From: Chaetoceros tenuissimus
Taxonomy: Eukaryota; Bacillariophyta; Thalassiosirophyceae; Chaetocerotales; Chaetocerotaceae
Assembly: GCA_021927905.1 (NCBI GenBank)
Contig: BLLK01000047.1
Span: 868,001-932,000, forward strand
Reading direction: 5' to 3'
DNA length: 64,000 nucleotides
Shown here: positions 1 to 9,905 of the stretch, piece after piece
Layout of the letters: each line of letters begins with the position of its first letter
Numbering within the stretch: position 1 is the stretch's first letter
Position numbers and translations under genes: made by a program
Notes under the pieces: generated by a model
The model's input: the letters and a program-made list of their open reading frames with translations, nothing else
What the model was told of the DNA's origin: nothing
The model's database searches: none

Positions 1-829
1 CGAATACGAGCTAGCATATACTTTTTGTGATATGGTATCTTTACTTTTGCCGTTGCGGTTTGATCCGCACACACTTTTTAAGCCTAGAAGACTACGCTAG
101 CATTAGTTATCGATTATTATGTTTGTAGATAGCATTGTCTTTTTTTCATTTATTGGAATGCCATCACGGCATTGGAATAAAAAGAAGAAAATCACATATG
201 TAGGTACGTACGGCATTGAGTTGAGTCCCATCTTTCAACCTTCACATCTTTGTCTCAAGTTGGATCCCTCGGGGTAGGTTTTCTTCATCTTTTACTGTGC
301 TACTTAATTAACATCTACTGAACCTGTTTGATTGATAGCACGACCATGAATCATTTCGGCATGGAGTTTGCGAGAATAATTGAAAAAAGGACATTGAGTC
401 CCATCTTCATCTTACCTTTGTCTCATTTTTGGCATCTCCAGTAATGCCTATATCTTACGCTGTAACTCAACCTACATACCTGAATAATGAAAATATAAAT
501 CATTTTGGTATATTCATTCACCTTGTCTATTTTACAAAATTCTGAAATTCATTTTCATTTTGGCATCATGGATGAAAGGTGCGCCAAAGGAAAACTATGT
601 GAAAGAAAAGACAATGACGTTAAGATCATAAAAAGCCTAATTAGACGTGCGAATAGGTGTCAACATTTGAATGCTCATCGTCCTTTTCTAGCCACACAAA
701 AACTAAAAATTGCATCTCCCCATTTTTGAATTTGTATATTTTACATCATCGTTGTAGCAAAACAAAATGATAGAAACAGTCTAAAGTTTATAATTCAAAA
801 TTTATCTTCAATTCAGTATCTAAAATAAA
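1..829. other. Non-coding stretch with degenerate tandem repeat
   Basis: I see no supportable gene here. The longest open frame (505-729) has no ATG at its start and no recognisable domain. The words TTGAGTCCCATCTT (near 223 and 394), CTTTGTCTCA, and AATCATTTCGGCAT / AATCATTTTGGTAT (near 348 and 499) recur at about 150-170 bp spacing, so this looks like an old, diverged tandem duplication. The last 100 bases are AT-rich and probably hold the promoter and 5' leader of the gene starting at 830. Confidence 0.5.
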
Positions 830-2698
830 ATGGACGGTCTCTCGGCTCGGATGATGATGCAGATGTTGGATGACCAGGTGAACATGTCATGTAATATTCC
901 AACCCAACTTGATGTTGGAAAGTTCGTACCAGAGCATTTACTCCTGGAATGGCATCGGAAGATGCAAATCAAAATGCCACAGGTATTTACTCCTGATGAC
1001 AAAATGTTTGGCGAGCATGGAAGGCAGCACCCATATGGTACAAAACTCATGACGTTTTTTGATGATGATCCAAGTAAACCCATGAGATGTGAAGTGAAGG
1101 GATCGAAATGGAATAAAGAAATGTACATGGGACTACCAGATAATCGAGAGCCTTACTATGTCGTTCTGATCAATGGAGAAATATCGCAAATTCCTTTTAC
1201 AAGCGCTCATGAAGAAGGAGGGTGGCAAGTTGGATGGGATAGAAAAGGCCCAGTCGAGCAAAAGGACGAGGAAGAAGATGAATTTCCAAGAAAATGTATC
1301 ATGTGCAGTAATCCTCAATGTGCGAAAACTAATCCCAAAATACGTTGCCTTTGTAAAATCGCATATTATTGCTCATATGGATGTAGAACTGATGATATGG
1401 ATGAGCATGCATTCTACTGCAGAACCGCAGAAGACATGCGCAAAATAACGATGCGCACCTACGGCTCACAACGATTGGATCCTTCTGAAATCCCTCTACT
1501 TGTTTGTGTTGATTGCAAAATTTGCAACAAAGATGCAAGGGACAGACATCCCCATTGTTTTAAAAAGTGTGGACATGTGTATTGCCATGACTGTTTAGAA
1601 TCTTGGTATGAAATAAAAGAGCAAGGTTGTCCATGTTGTCGTGCCGAGAGATCGAAACTATCGCCAATTTCGAAATATGAGAAAGATATATACTTTCTCG
1701 CACATTTTTGTGCAGCAAAGGCTAATGCAAGACCAAAGGGTTCCATTGAAAGACGTATGCTCTGTGATCAGGCCTTGGATTATATCACTAAATTGATTGG
1801 TAGAGAATTAAACAATTTTGCTAAGTCAGAAATATCCCTCTCCATGGCCAAGATTCTCAATCTTCATGGGAGAGAAATGCACAGAACTATGTCCCTTGTA
1901 TTAGCTAGATCCGAGTTCTCGAAAGGATCTTATAACGAGAAAATCGTACTTGCAGAGACTGAAGGTCACAATGGAAATTGGCAAGAAGCTTTGGATATAT
2001 ACAACGATATTAACATGAACAATCTTGCAAACACTGGGCCGAAACAAAGAGAAACCTTGATGGGAATAAGCAGATGCTTTTATGAGCTTGGAAATTATGT
2101 GAATGCGATAATGGTTGGTCTTGCCGCAAGTGATATGAACCCTCATTTCCCTGGCATACATAAATATATAGCTTTATCACAAGAAGCCCAGGGAGATTTG
2201 GTTTCGGCAACTAATACCATGAACAGGGCTGTATTGTATGAGGCACCTTGGGATGATAACAACACAATTGAGATTCGAAAAAAGTTTGAAGAACTCCAGG
2301 CAAAAAAGAAGTCCAAAGTAAAGAAATCTATCAAAGAGGATAGCAACAAGGACAAGTACGTCCTTTGCAAATCCAAACTTGATTCTCTTGCTCAATCTCA
2401 CGGTTATGAAGCAATTGATACTTCTAGTTCCACTGCTCCAATGGCATCTTACCGTCGCGGAGCAACTCGTCTCAATTTTTGGCTTACTACTGGAACTGTC
2501 GGATCATATCTATGTCATCCAAAAAGAGGAAAAACTCAACTTTTTAGACGAGACGTGACTATGACCGAGGCAGAGTCTATATTTGAGAATCCGAGAGTTC
2601 ATACAGGTAAAGGATACCAAAATCGTAATCAGAAAAACAAGAGGAGATGCCGTTATGGAAATAACTGTTATCGTTCTAATTGTTACTTTGACCACTAG
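830..2698 (+). CDS. MYND + RING + TPR + CCCH zinc-finger protein
   Basis: This is a 622-residue single-exon protein. A MYND-like Cys/His cluster spans about residues 156-197 (CIMC...YYCSYGC...HAFYC). A RING finger spans about 226-270 (CxxC, then CGHVYCHDC and CPCC). Helical TPR-like repeats follow from about 340 to 490, and a Lys-rich stretch lies near 505. The extreme C-terminus (607-622) is a CCCH finger with spacing C-x5-C-x4-C-x3-H, typical of RNA-binding fingers. The RING suggests an E3 ubiquitin ligase, with MYND and TPR as protein-docking modules; that function is inferred. The start is the first ATG of the long frame. I know no named family with exactly this order of domains. Confidence 0.85.
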   Translation: MDGLSARMMMQMLDDQVNMSCNIPTQLDVGKFVPEHLLLEWHRKMQIKMPQVFTPDDKMFGEHGRQHPYGTKLMTFFDDDPSKPMRCEVKGSKWNKEMYMGLPDNREPYYVVLINGEISQIPFTSAHEEGGWQVGWDRKGPVEQKDEEEDEFPRKCIMCSNPQCAKTNPKIRCLCKIAYYCSYGCRTDDMDEHAFYCRTAEDMRKITMRTYGSQRLDPSEIPLLVCVDCKICNKDARDRHPHCFKKCGHVYCHDCLESWYEIKEQGCPCCRAERSKLSPISKYEKDIYFLAHFCAAKANARPKGSIERRMLCDQALDYITKLIGRELNNFAKSEISLSMAKILNLHGREMHRTMSLVLARSEFSKGSYNEKIVLAETEGHNGNWQEALDIYNDINMNNLANTGPKQRETLMGISRCFYELGNYVNAIMVGLAASDMNPHFPGIHKYIALSQEAQGDLVSATNTMNRAVLYEAPWDDNNTIEIRKKFEELQAKKKSKVKKSIKEDSNKDKYVLCKSKLDSLAQSHGYEAIDTSSSTAPMASYRRGATRLNFWLTTGTVGSYLCHPKRGKTQLFRRDVTMTEAESIFENPRVHTGKGYQNRNQKNKRRCRYGNNCYRSNCYFDH

Positions 2699-2941
2699 TC
2701 TTAAAAATATACACAGACATTTTAGACTCCTATATTCAGAAAGAAATCTGCTATCTGAAACTATAGATTATGGAACCGACTCAACTCGCATTTTGTCTGA
2801 GTCTCAACCCCATATTCTCTCTCACGTTCGCAAACTTTTGCTGCATCTTTAACGTTTCTTTTACGCAATTGACCATCAATTTAGCTAGCAATGACATATA
2901 ACGCATTCTCTATTTATATAGACTTCATGTTCCTAAAACAA

Positions 2942-3817
2942 TCAATCAAGTTTCCCCTCGTTTTTGACAATCACCATGGCTCGACTTTTACCCGTGGTCA
3001 AATCATGTACGTGTATGGAATCATACAACATTTTAGCAGGAACAAGATAAGCTCCAAACTCCGCATTGACATCAAAGACTCCAATCAGGTCTTCGTCAAT
3101 CCCATTCGCCTCATCTTTTTCAATAATTCCCACCAAAGGTGAAAAATGACCACTAATCAGACTCAGTATAGAGTTTACAGGTATAAATATAACAGGACCT
3201 CGTTTCCAACCAACCAATGCAGATCTCAGATAATTCACTGCAACTCTACATTTTTCATTTTGTAAACTACTTTTGATCTCTTTCAACCACGTTTCAAAAT
3301 CTACTTCACCTGAAACTATTTCAGCTTCCAATACTGGCAATTTGCATTCATGTTCTCGGCCAATACGTTTCAATAAATCATTCCAATATGTTGGAGTAAA
3401 TGGCTTTGCTGAAGTAGGTGGTAGGACTTGTCTTGGAATATTTGCATAACTTTTGAGGATATTTCGAAGTGTACATGGTCCACAGTGTCCCTCCATAACT
3501 TGATACTCCAAGGCATTGTTTTGAATATATTGCTGTGCTGACTTTGTACTCCATAATTTTGACATGTACTTTGGTGATGTATTGTATTTTTGATCAAGAA
3601 TTGAATTTGTATTTGCTTTCGATACAAGATGATGTGCATCTTTCATGTTTTTGATGAACGATTTGAGTGATGTTTTGTAGATGGAATCGAGAAAGAGAGG
3701 GATAAAACATATCGGAAAAACAATTGTTTTCAAAGCGAATTTAAAGATGGCCTGTGCCCAAGGGTGCTTTGGCAATGTGAGAGGGACGATGGGACAACCT
3801 TGTTCGTCAACTTTCAT
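2942..3817 (-). CDS. Phytochelatin-synthase-like cysteine peptidase
   Basis: This 291-residue protein carries the phytochelatin synthase / papain-like triad: Cys112 in a HCGPCT context (family YCG), His224 in SGHFSPLVGI (family GHFSP) and Asp249 in GVFDVNAEF (family LDV). The sequence VNYLRSAL before the His also matches bacterial-type members. The family acts on glutathione, either making phytochelatin for metal chelation or, in short bacterial forms, only hydrolysing it. The Cys-rich C-terminal half of plant enzymes is absent. A hydrophobic segment at about residues 28-45 suggests a membrane anchor. Family membership is well supported; whether it polymerises glutathione or only cleaves it cannot be read from the sequence. 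Confidence 0.8.
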   Translation of the reverse strand: MKVDEQGCPIVPLTLPKHPWAQAIFKFALKTIVFPICFIPLFLDSIYKTSLKSFIKNMKDAHHLVSKANTNSILDQKYNTSPKYMSKLWSTKSAQQYIQNNALEYQVMEGHCGPCTLRNILKSYANIPRQVLPPTSAKPFTPTYWNDLLKRIGREHECKLPVLEAEIVSGEVDFETWLKEIKSSLQNEKCRVAVNYLRSALVGWKRGPVIFIPVNSILSLISGHFSPLVGIIEKDEANGIDEDLIGVFDVNAEFGAYLVPAKMLYDSIHVHDLTTGKSRAMVIVKNEGKLD

Positions 3818-4277
3818 GATACAAAAATGTTGTAGCGAATGAGAGTGTTGATGTTTGGATATGAAATGATTGATTTCTAATCCACCACTATTCTCATTGG
3901 TGGACCAAAACTATCGTCCTTTGCCTTGCCTTGCGTACCTAAATGACTAATCACAATGTTCACTAGTTTTATGGTAGAGTTGATAAGGTTGTTGGTCGTT
4001 TCACTTATAGCGGTGAATGATGGTGATGATTGATGATGATTGATGAGTTGATGAGACAGGTGGTGACAAAAGAGAAAAAAATGAGAGTCCATGTCTAAAT
4101 TATTCTGATGTCCTTATGGCGGGCAGACCACAACGGTTCGATGTGTGCGATCGGGCGATCGGCATCAACAACAAATCTTAATCTTTTGATGCATCATTAC
4201 TTATGAATACGAAGTACTCCGAAAGAGATAAATTGAAGAAGTGACACAACACATAATATTCAAGTTGACTAGAAAGT
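3818..4277. promoter_or_regulatory. Bidirectional promoter region
   Basis: These 460 bp separate two genes that start in opposite directions. An open frame at 3877-4092 on the minus strand is low-complexity (TGATGATTGATGATGATTGATG) and is not convincing as a gene. I see no clear TATA box. Confidence 0.4.
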
Positions 4278-5265
4278 ATGGAAGAATACAAGGTGAGAGA
4301 AGCGAGAGGGGAGAACGATGAACAGTCTCATCAACCAAGAAAAGCAAGTGCAGATATTTTACGAGGAAGAAGGATGGCGAAACCTTCTAAGTAAGTGCTT
4401 CCGTTGTTTGGTTCGTCTGAATTGAGTGCTTGAATCTTTATTGATATCGAAATTTCAATCGTATACAACCGACTCTCACACATTACATTATCTACTTTGT
4501 TGCCTTGACAGTGAATGGAAGAAGCGAAACACGATGAGAGCTCCTTCCGCAGGAACTCCAAATGCATATGCTCCCAAACCTTTGGCGACAAGACCTGTTA
4601 ATTCGGCGGCTCCAAGTGCTGGCTCTAATATATTTGCGAGTGCAAAGCACGCACCAATCAAATTCCAAACTCAAGCTACTCTTATGTCAACAAAGAAAGA
4701 GGAATCACCTCTCAAACCGCTTCGTCCTGGAGCTGTCGACAAGGAAATTATTCCAATTGACGACAAGACGAAGAAAGCATTGGCACTTTGTTTGCTGGTG
4801 GAAAAAGAAAGCAAGGTAAATGCTATGTCAAACCTATCCGATGTGATGCTTAGATTTCACAGCAGCATGACAGTTGCCGAGAAGAAAGATGCACCAGTAG
4901 AAGAAACTGCGTCAAAAAATGCTAAACCATCATTCTCATTTGGAGGATCAGCTTCACCAGCATCTGCTCCAGCTGAATCATCAACTACGAAATTCTCCTT
5001 TGGAGGATCGAGAGCTGCGTCTGCTCCTGCTCCAGCTGCATCATCAACTCCAACATTCTCATTTGGAGGATCAGCTCCTGCTCCAGCTGCATCGTCAACT
5101 CCAACATTCTCATTTGGAGGATCAGCTCCTGCTCCAGCTGCAGCCGAAGAATCATCAACTCCAACATTCTCATTTGGAGGATCGAGAGCTGCGTCTGCTC
5201 CTGCTCCAGCTGCAAAATTCGCAGGGTTTCGTTTTGCTCCTTCTGAAGCTGAATCACATTTCTGA
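4278..5265 (+). CDS. NUP50: Nup50/Nup2-like FG nucleoporin (two exons)
   Basis: Exon 1 is 4278-4390 and exon 2 is 4512-5265, joined in frame across a 121-nt GT-AG intron (donor GTAAGT, acceptor TTGACAG), giving 288 residues. The N-terminus has RKASADILRGRRMAK, matching the importin-binding signature of Nup50/Nup2 (fxRASxEVLxxRRIxK). The C-terminal third has at least five FSFGG repeats separated by Ala/Pro/Ser spacers. FG repeats bind transport receptors in the nuclear pore, and Nup50/Nup2 proteins help importin-alpha release cargo. The RanBP1-like domain of longer homologues is not evident. Exon 2 alone has no good upstream ATG, which supports the intron model. Confidence 0.75.
4918..5215 (+). 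repeat. In-frame FSFGG/APAP coding repeats
   Basis: Units of about 51 nt encode FSFGGS followed by an Ala/Pro/Ser-rich spacer and are nearly identical at the DNA level. This implies recent expansion by slippage or unequal exchange. They form the FG-repeat part of the nucleoporin gene. Confidence 0.8.
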
Positions 5266-5570
5266 ACTTGTGAATCGTTTCGCAGATGCCATGGATTGCA
5301 TCATTTGCAAGTTGAAGAATCGCTACTGTTTACAATTCAACTGTTTGGAACACTTGAGAAGCAGAAACAAGCGATTGAGACGAAGTGATGGAGGTGTTGG
5401 ACTTTCGTTGTAAAATACTGATAAAGATAACAAATATTGAGAATACCTAATGTTGAGAATACCATTTTTACAAATATTACATTTTTAAGCTATTTCTACT
5501 CTTGATGAATGATTACGACGAGTTTACGCTGATCCAATTTCAATTGACCTCCTATTCGTCCAAAGCAGTC

Positions 5571-6239
5571 TCACACTGAAGCTTTGCCATTGAAAGCATA
5601 GTAAGTCGCATCACTCTGATTTTGATCTTTTACGTCATTTCCATTCGCATTTCCACCTGACCAACTTGAGTTTCTTCCCATACACATGGAAATTAAGATG
5701 GAAATTCCCAACGCAGTCATTCCGACTCCAAAGAAAGCAAAGCCACAATAAATTGAATCATAGACCAATTTGCCAATGTTATCTGAACAATTTCCATTTG
5801 CGATCGCTCCACTAGTTGCCCAGTCCAATCCCATACAAAGCCAGACAAAGGATGCAATTCCAACTAAAATATATCCCGCAATCCATGGATCATAACAGAG
5901 TGTCTTTAGTGTATCGTTCCAAGATGTCGATTGTGAAGCCAAGTAAAAGGCAGCGACGATGTGACTTATACTAAACAGTAGATTGACCATGAGCCACTGC
6001 GATCCTTTGCAACCTATGGATGACATCCCACTGAAGCTGAATATAATTTGAGGAAGGTTGAGTCCGATTGCAACAGATCCATAGAGGCAAAAATGACTTG
6101 TACAAAGCTTTCGCACTCCCTCGCATAGAGGTTTACAGACCGAGGAGCAGACTGTGCATGGAAGACTGCAGATTTTTCCGCACCCTGAGCAAGTTGCCGA
6201 GCATAGGCTGGAAATAGATTGGCATAAAATTGCTGCCAT
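5571..6239 (-). CDS. Cys-rich four-helix membrane protein, unknown
   Basis: I do not recognise this 222-residue protein. Its first 50 residues contain about 11 cysteines with CxxC-like spacing (CSATCSGCGKICSLPC), which suggests lipidation or metal binding on one face of a membrane. Four hydrophobic segments follow, at about 52-70, 82-102, 118-138 and 160-186, and then a short polar Asn/Gly-rich tail. The general look is tetraspan-like, but the tetraspanin CCG motif is missing. The start is the first ATG, and the gene ends 305 bp after the convergent nucleoporin gene. Confidence 0.6.
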   Translation of the reverse strand: MAAILCQSISSLCSATCSGCGKICSLPCTVCSSVCKPLCEGVRKLCTSHFCLYGSVAIGLNLPQIIFSFSGMSSIGCKGSQWLMVNLLFSISHIVAAFYLASQSTSWNDTLKTLCYDPWIAGYILVGIASFVWLCMGLDWATSGAIANGNCSDNIGKLVYDSIYCGFAFFGVGMTALGISILISMCMGRNSSWSGGNANGNDVKDQNQSDATYYAFNGKASV

Positions 6240-6578
6240 GGTATTTTTTATAAGGTGTTTCAGAGATTGTAGAGAGTTCTGGGAAAAAAAGTGAAAAGCA
6301 GAAGGCAGCAGCCTCTTCTTCCCCGCTCCCTTCTACAGCACAACGTTTCCAAATTTTCAGCGATGCGTGATCGAGTCATTTTTCAACAATGACTTTCCGT
6401 GTAAGATCGTGGTCAAACCTTTAATTCTTCTTCTACTGCAACATTATACATATTATTATAAAAATAATTTTACTTTGTACTATAAAACTACCAAATCAAT
6501 CGAATAAATGATTACATGTATGAATTGTGAAGAACTTGGGTATCGTTCCTAGTTCCTAGCGTGACATCAAGAATAATT
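6240..6578. other. Intergenic spacer
   Basis: Between two minus-strand genes. It holds the promoter of the gene below it and the 3' end of the START gene. The part around 6440-6500 is very AT-rich. I see no gene. Confidence 0.4.
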
Positions 6579-7925
6579 TCAACTTGTTTCTTTGCCGTGA
6601 AATTGATTTTGCAAATCACGCAAGTAATTACCAGCAGCACTCATTCCAAACTTTTTCGCCCCAAACGATGGTACAAAAGGAGTATAAAAGTGATTGACAG
6701 TAGTCATTTCACATTTCTTTCCACCATCCAAAGCTTTGATTAAATTGCACCCTAGTAAACATTCGCATCGTATGTAATTTGGATCTGCCACTGCATGAAC
6801 AGTATCCGACGGAGTAGTATTTGCATCTTCCCATACTGATCTATTCACAATCATGTAACCTTGCATACCATCATGTTCTTCCGATAAAGACCTTCCATGC
6901 ATAAGACTAATTAACTCGAAATTCTTCGTGATGATTGGTATGTTATTCACACTTCGAGTTACCTTTACTTCCCCATTAATTTTCCCATCGTCAGTATCAA
7001 TACCTTTCTTGAAGAAGTGCATATCTTCTCGACCTAGACTCATTTTATTATACAACTTGACTTTGGAACTATCAAAGATTAAATCCACAAGTTCACGTGG
7101 AGTGCATTGAAAAATTGCCCTTGACTTGATGACTGGGATGGAACTCTTGTATCCACTATCAAAGTATCCCGACCAAATGAAAACATCATCATCTGAATGA
7201 CTGCTATTTACCAATAATTTGGCAGTTTTATTATCCGGTGTCCATCGATCTGATTCATCCGTCACTGCATCAAAAGCTCTCTTCATGAATGAATCAAAAA
7301 CTATGTGACAATTATCAGGTTGAACTTGAATCAAGTCTGATCGATGAGGTATAGGTTTTGCATCTGTATGCCCACTAAGGTCTAAATCTTGGATGCGAAG
7401 AATAGGTGATTGCTCAAAACTCTGCTTCTCTTCTTGTACGGAGTCATCGCTGACATTATCTTCACTATCTGCCAAGGCTAAATCATCCAATTCATCCATA
7501 CACTTGGACCTTGATGCTACAAGTTCTTCCTCTGTGAATCGTCTTGTAGCATCATTTCTACGAGTGAAGCGAAGCAAATACGACGCTACAATTTCAGCAA
7601 TGAGAATAAAGGAGGGATGAATTTGTATTTTATCCCAAATATCGACATGGAAATGAAAATACAAGCTGGTTGAAAGAACATAGAGTGCAAGGTTGGTGCT
7701 TAAAAGTAAGTCCAACTCTGGATGCTTCTTGATCAATGTAGTTGTTGGCACCTCGGTAGTCGGACTTGGTCGAGGTGGCGTTCTTCGCTTCTTACTTTTT
7801 GATGATATTTGAACATGTACATCTTCTGTTTCCGATGACTCCCTTTGATCTTCTACCATGTTGCCATCGACACAACAGGACGGATGAAAACATTCCGTTA
7901 TGGATTCAAGTATTGACAATCCCAT
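6579..7925 (-). CDS. START-domain lipid-binding protein
   Basis: This is 448 residues in a single exon. The N-terminal 200 residues are low-complexity, with one or two hydrophobic segments (about 68-88 and 102-118). Residues from about 205 to 440 look like a START domain: the core has IKSRAIFQCTPRELVDLIFD, then a Lys/Tyr-Asn-rich segment, a basic strand (GEVKVTRSVNN) and a C-terminal amphipathic helix. START domains bind sterols, phospholipids or ceramides in a deep pocket and move them between membranes. The hydrophobic N-terminal region suggests anchoring to an organelle membrane. The ligand is unknown. Confidence 0.7.
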   Translation of the reverse strand: MGLSILESITECFHPSCCVDGNMVEDQRESSETEDVHVQISSKSKKRRTPPRPSPTTEVPTTTLIKKHPELDLLLSTNLALYVLSTSLYFHFHVDIWDKIQIHPSFILIAEIVASYLLRFTRRNDATRRFTEEELVASRSKCMDELDDLALADSEDNVSDDSVQEEKQSFEQSPILRIQDLDLSGHTDAKPIPHRSDLIQVQPDNCHIVFDSFMKRAFDAVTDESDRWTPDNKTAKLLVNSSHSDDDVFIWSGYFDSGYKSSIPVIKSRAIFQCTPRELVDLIFDSSKVKLYNKMSLGREDMHFFKKGIDTDDGKINGEVKVTRSVNNIPIITKNFELISLMHGRSLSEEHDGMQGYMIVNRSVWEDANTTPSDTVHAVADPNYIRCECLLGCNLIKALDGGKKCEMTTVNHFYTPFVPSFGAKKFGMSAAGNYLRDLQNQFHGKETS

Positions 7926-8379
7926 GATGAATGACGAGACTTTCTCTGTGGACTAAATATTAATGACTTGTAACTTGATGGATGGTTGCAGGATGGTTGC
8001 AGGATGGTTGCAGGATGGTTGCAGGATGGTATGTTTTGATGTTTTGCTGATGGGTGATGATGATAGGCTGGTGAAGTGTTCTCAGCTGCAAGAAAAAAAT
8101 TCAATTTCAACGGTACTAAAGAAAGGTCCTAAAATCAGCGATAAAAGCACAAAAATAGTATAAAAGATGAGGAGCAGAATGCTAAATTAGCTTCTTTATA
8201 GTTTCCCCTCCCCCTTCTTGTCTCTTTCTCTCAGAAATCTATTCTATTTTCGAATGTGAAAATACATGATACATGTTAGATGTGAGATGTGTGATTTCAT
8301 ATTTAGTTCATATAGTTACAATTTCGTTCCAAGCCAAGGAAAGTTATTGACCATTTAAATTGGAATATAGACTAGCACA
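7926..8379. promoter_or_regulatory. Bidirectional promoter region
   Basis: These 454 bp separate the START gene (-) and the sulfotransferase-like gene (+). They contain the 11-bp minisatellite and a pyrimidine-rich patch near 8200-8235. I see no further gene. Confidence 0.4.
7981..8030. repeat. 11-bp minisatellite
   Basis: There are four and a half perfect copies of GATGGTTGCAG. They lie about 55 bp upstream of the START-domain gene's start codon, so they probably fall in its 5' leader or promoter. Perfect copies imply recent expansion. Confidence 0.9.
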
Positions 8380-9696
8380 ATGATAGCTAGAGCGCATTAT
8401 CTCTATGCGGTAGTGTTTGTGGCTTTGGCTGGCTACAACTTTTATAGAATATTTTCAAACTATGACAAAAAGTCTTCCTCTAAAAGTCATGCAGCTGCCA
8501 CCAATGTTTTGGGTAGGAAAAATGTTACCAATGCTGTAGCAAATAGTGTTACAATAGGAAATGACAAGATTCTAAATACTGGGGACTTGCATGATGACTT
8601 GAGGGGTAAAGAGAAAGTAGATGACAAATCGCATCCACATACAAATTATGATTCTACGACTACAGAAGAAGCCTCATCAAATGATTTGTTACGATATAGC
8701 AAAGGATCTCAATTTCTGAATAACATGGATTATGTATATAACAGTACATCGAGCGAAAGTAAACTATTGCAGAAATGCCTGAATCTTTCGTTGCCATTGA
8801 CCAATTCAGATCCAAGTGAATGTTGGCCATTGACTTATATTATGCCTTCATTTCCAACGAGTGGAAGTCAACTTTTCAATTTGCTAATCAATAATATTAC
8901 ATACCCTTTACATACAAGAATGACACAATACAAACGAGAAGGCGACGGCGCTCCAACATATCAACTTGCTACGGACAATACAGGAAAAGATGGTTTGATT
9001 ATTCATTCAAGGCACAATGATTCTTCACTGGCTTTTCCGCTCATGAAAAAGGCTGTGTTATTCAAAACACACATGGGTTTCGGAGAAAAGGGCAAATCTA
9101 AAGAACACCATGTATTTAGCGCTAGAGATCAGCATACATTGCACGGTATAGTTCGTATAGCGAGAAATCCAGGTGATCATATCTTGCGAAATAAATTTCG
9201 TTGGACAAAAAATGGAAAGCGATGTAAAAGTCTCAACAAAAGTGGTGATGAATGCTTCTTCAAAAGGGCTCAGCCTACATGCAAGCAAATATTTGCCAAT
9301 GATGCAGGAAAGGCATATGTGAGGTTTCATAACTTTTGGGATAGAACCGACTTGAACCTTCCACAAATTTATGTATATTACGAACATGCTTCTCAGAAAG
9401 CAACAGTCCACAAAGCTATGTCAACAATGTTTAGATTCTTCGACTTTTACTCTCAAACGAATTACTACATGAAAACTTTTTATACGGAGGAAAAAATCGA
9501 ACAATTGAGAAGTATTGTCAAAGAACCTGAGTATGAACAAGGAACACTCATGGCTAGAGTTTGTGGAAAGGATATTGCTCGGAAAGTTCATGATATTACA
9601 AAGGAATTTTCTGAAAGATTAGGGTATGTTTTTGATAATGAAACTGCAACATGGTCATTGGAAAAGCCGTTCACATTCAATCTGACAGTTGGATAA
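8380..9696 (+). CDS. Sulfotransferase-like type II membrane protein
   Basis: The 438-residue protein has a short cytosolic end, a signal-anchor at about 7-24 and a polar stem, as in Golgi enzymes. Residues 156-166 (PSFPTSGSQLF) resemble the 5'-phosphosulfate loop of sulfotransferases (FPKSGTTW), with Thr in place of the usual Lys. Residues 259-266 (RIARNPGD) match the 3'-phosphate site (R..RNPxD). The family moves sulfate from PAPS to carbohydrates or proteins; in diatoms many members could modify cell-wall glycans. Several N-glycosylation sites (NxS/T) fit a lumenal domain. The missing loop Lys leaves activity uncertain. Confidence 0.7.
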   Translation: MIARAHYLYAVVFVALAGYNFYRIFSNYDKKSSSKSHAAATNVLGRKNVTNAVANSVTIGNDKILNTGDLHDDLRGKEKVDDKSHPHTNYDSTTTEEASSNDLLRYSKGSQFLNNMDYVYNSTSSESKLLQKCLNLSLPLTNSDPSECWPLTYIMPSFPTSGSQLFNLLINNITYPLHTRMTQYKREGDGAPTYQLATDNTGKDGLIIHSRHNDSSLAFPLMKKAVLFKTHMGFGEKGKSKEHHVFSARDQHTLHGIVRIARNPGDHILRNKFRWTKNGKRCKSLNKSGDECFFKRAQPTCKQIFANDAGKAYVRFHNFWDRTDLNLPQIYVYYEHASQKATVHKAMSTMFRFFDFYSQTNYYMKTFYTEEKIEQLRSIVKEPEYEQGTLMARVCGKDIARKVHDITKEFSERLGYVFDNETATWSLEKPFTFNLTVG

Positions 9697-9891
9697 ATTT
9701 ATTTTGCCATGGTCCTGACTTGACGAGCATGATTATATTTTCAGTTTGTTCATCCAAGTTTTGACTGTTGTAATTTATACGTCGAATGTAAATTATTTTA
9801 AAATGTATACGTGGTAGGAAATAATTTTCACTTGGAATCAGCATCTTATGTTATTATTACAATTATCATAGTGATGGTGTTATCGATTTTT

Positions 9892-9905
9892 CCAAAAAGA
9901 AAAAG
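9892..9905 (-). terminator. RNA polymerase III terminator
   Basis: Two runs of five T on the minus strand directly follow the tRNA-Tyr gene, which is the normal pol III stop signal. Confidence 0.8.

Noticed and set aside
505-729. 74-residue open frame
   Set aside because: The frame starts at TTG rather than ATG, lies in a repeat-like region and has no domain.
3877-4092. 71-residue minus-strand frame
   Set aside because: Built on TGATGATTGATGATG low-complexity DNA in a divergent promoter, with no domain.
4919-5413. 164-residue His/Gln/Leu-rich frame
   Set aside because: It is the shifted-frame shadow of the FSFGG repeats in the nucleoporin gene.
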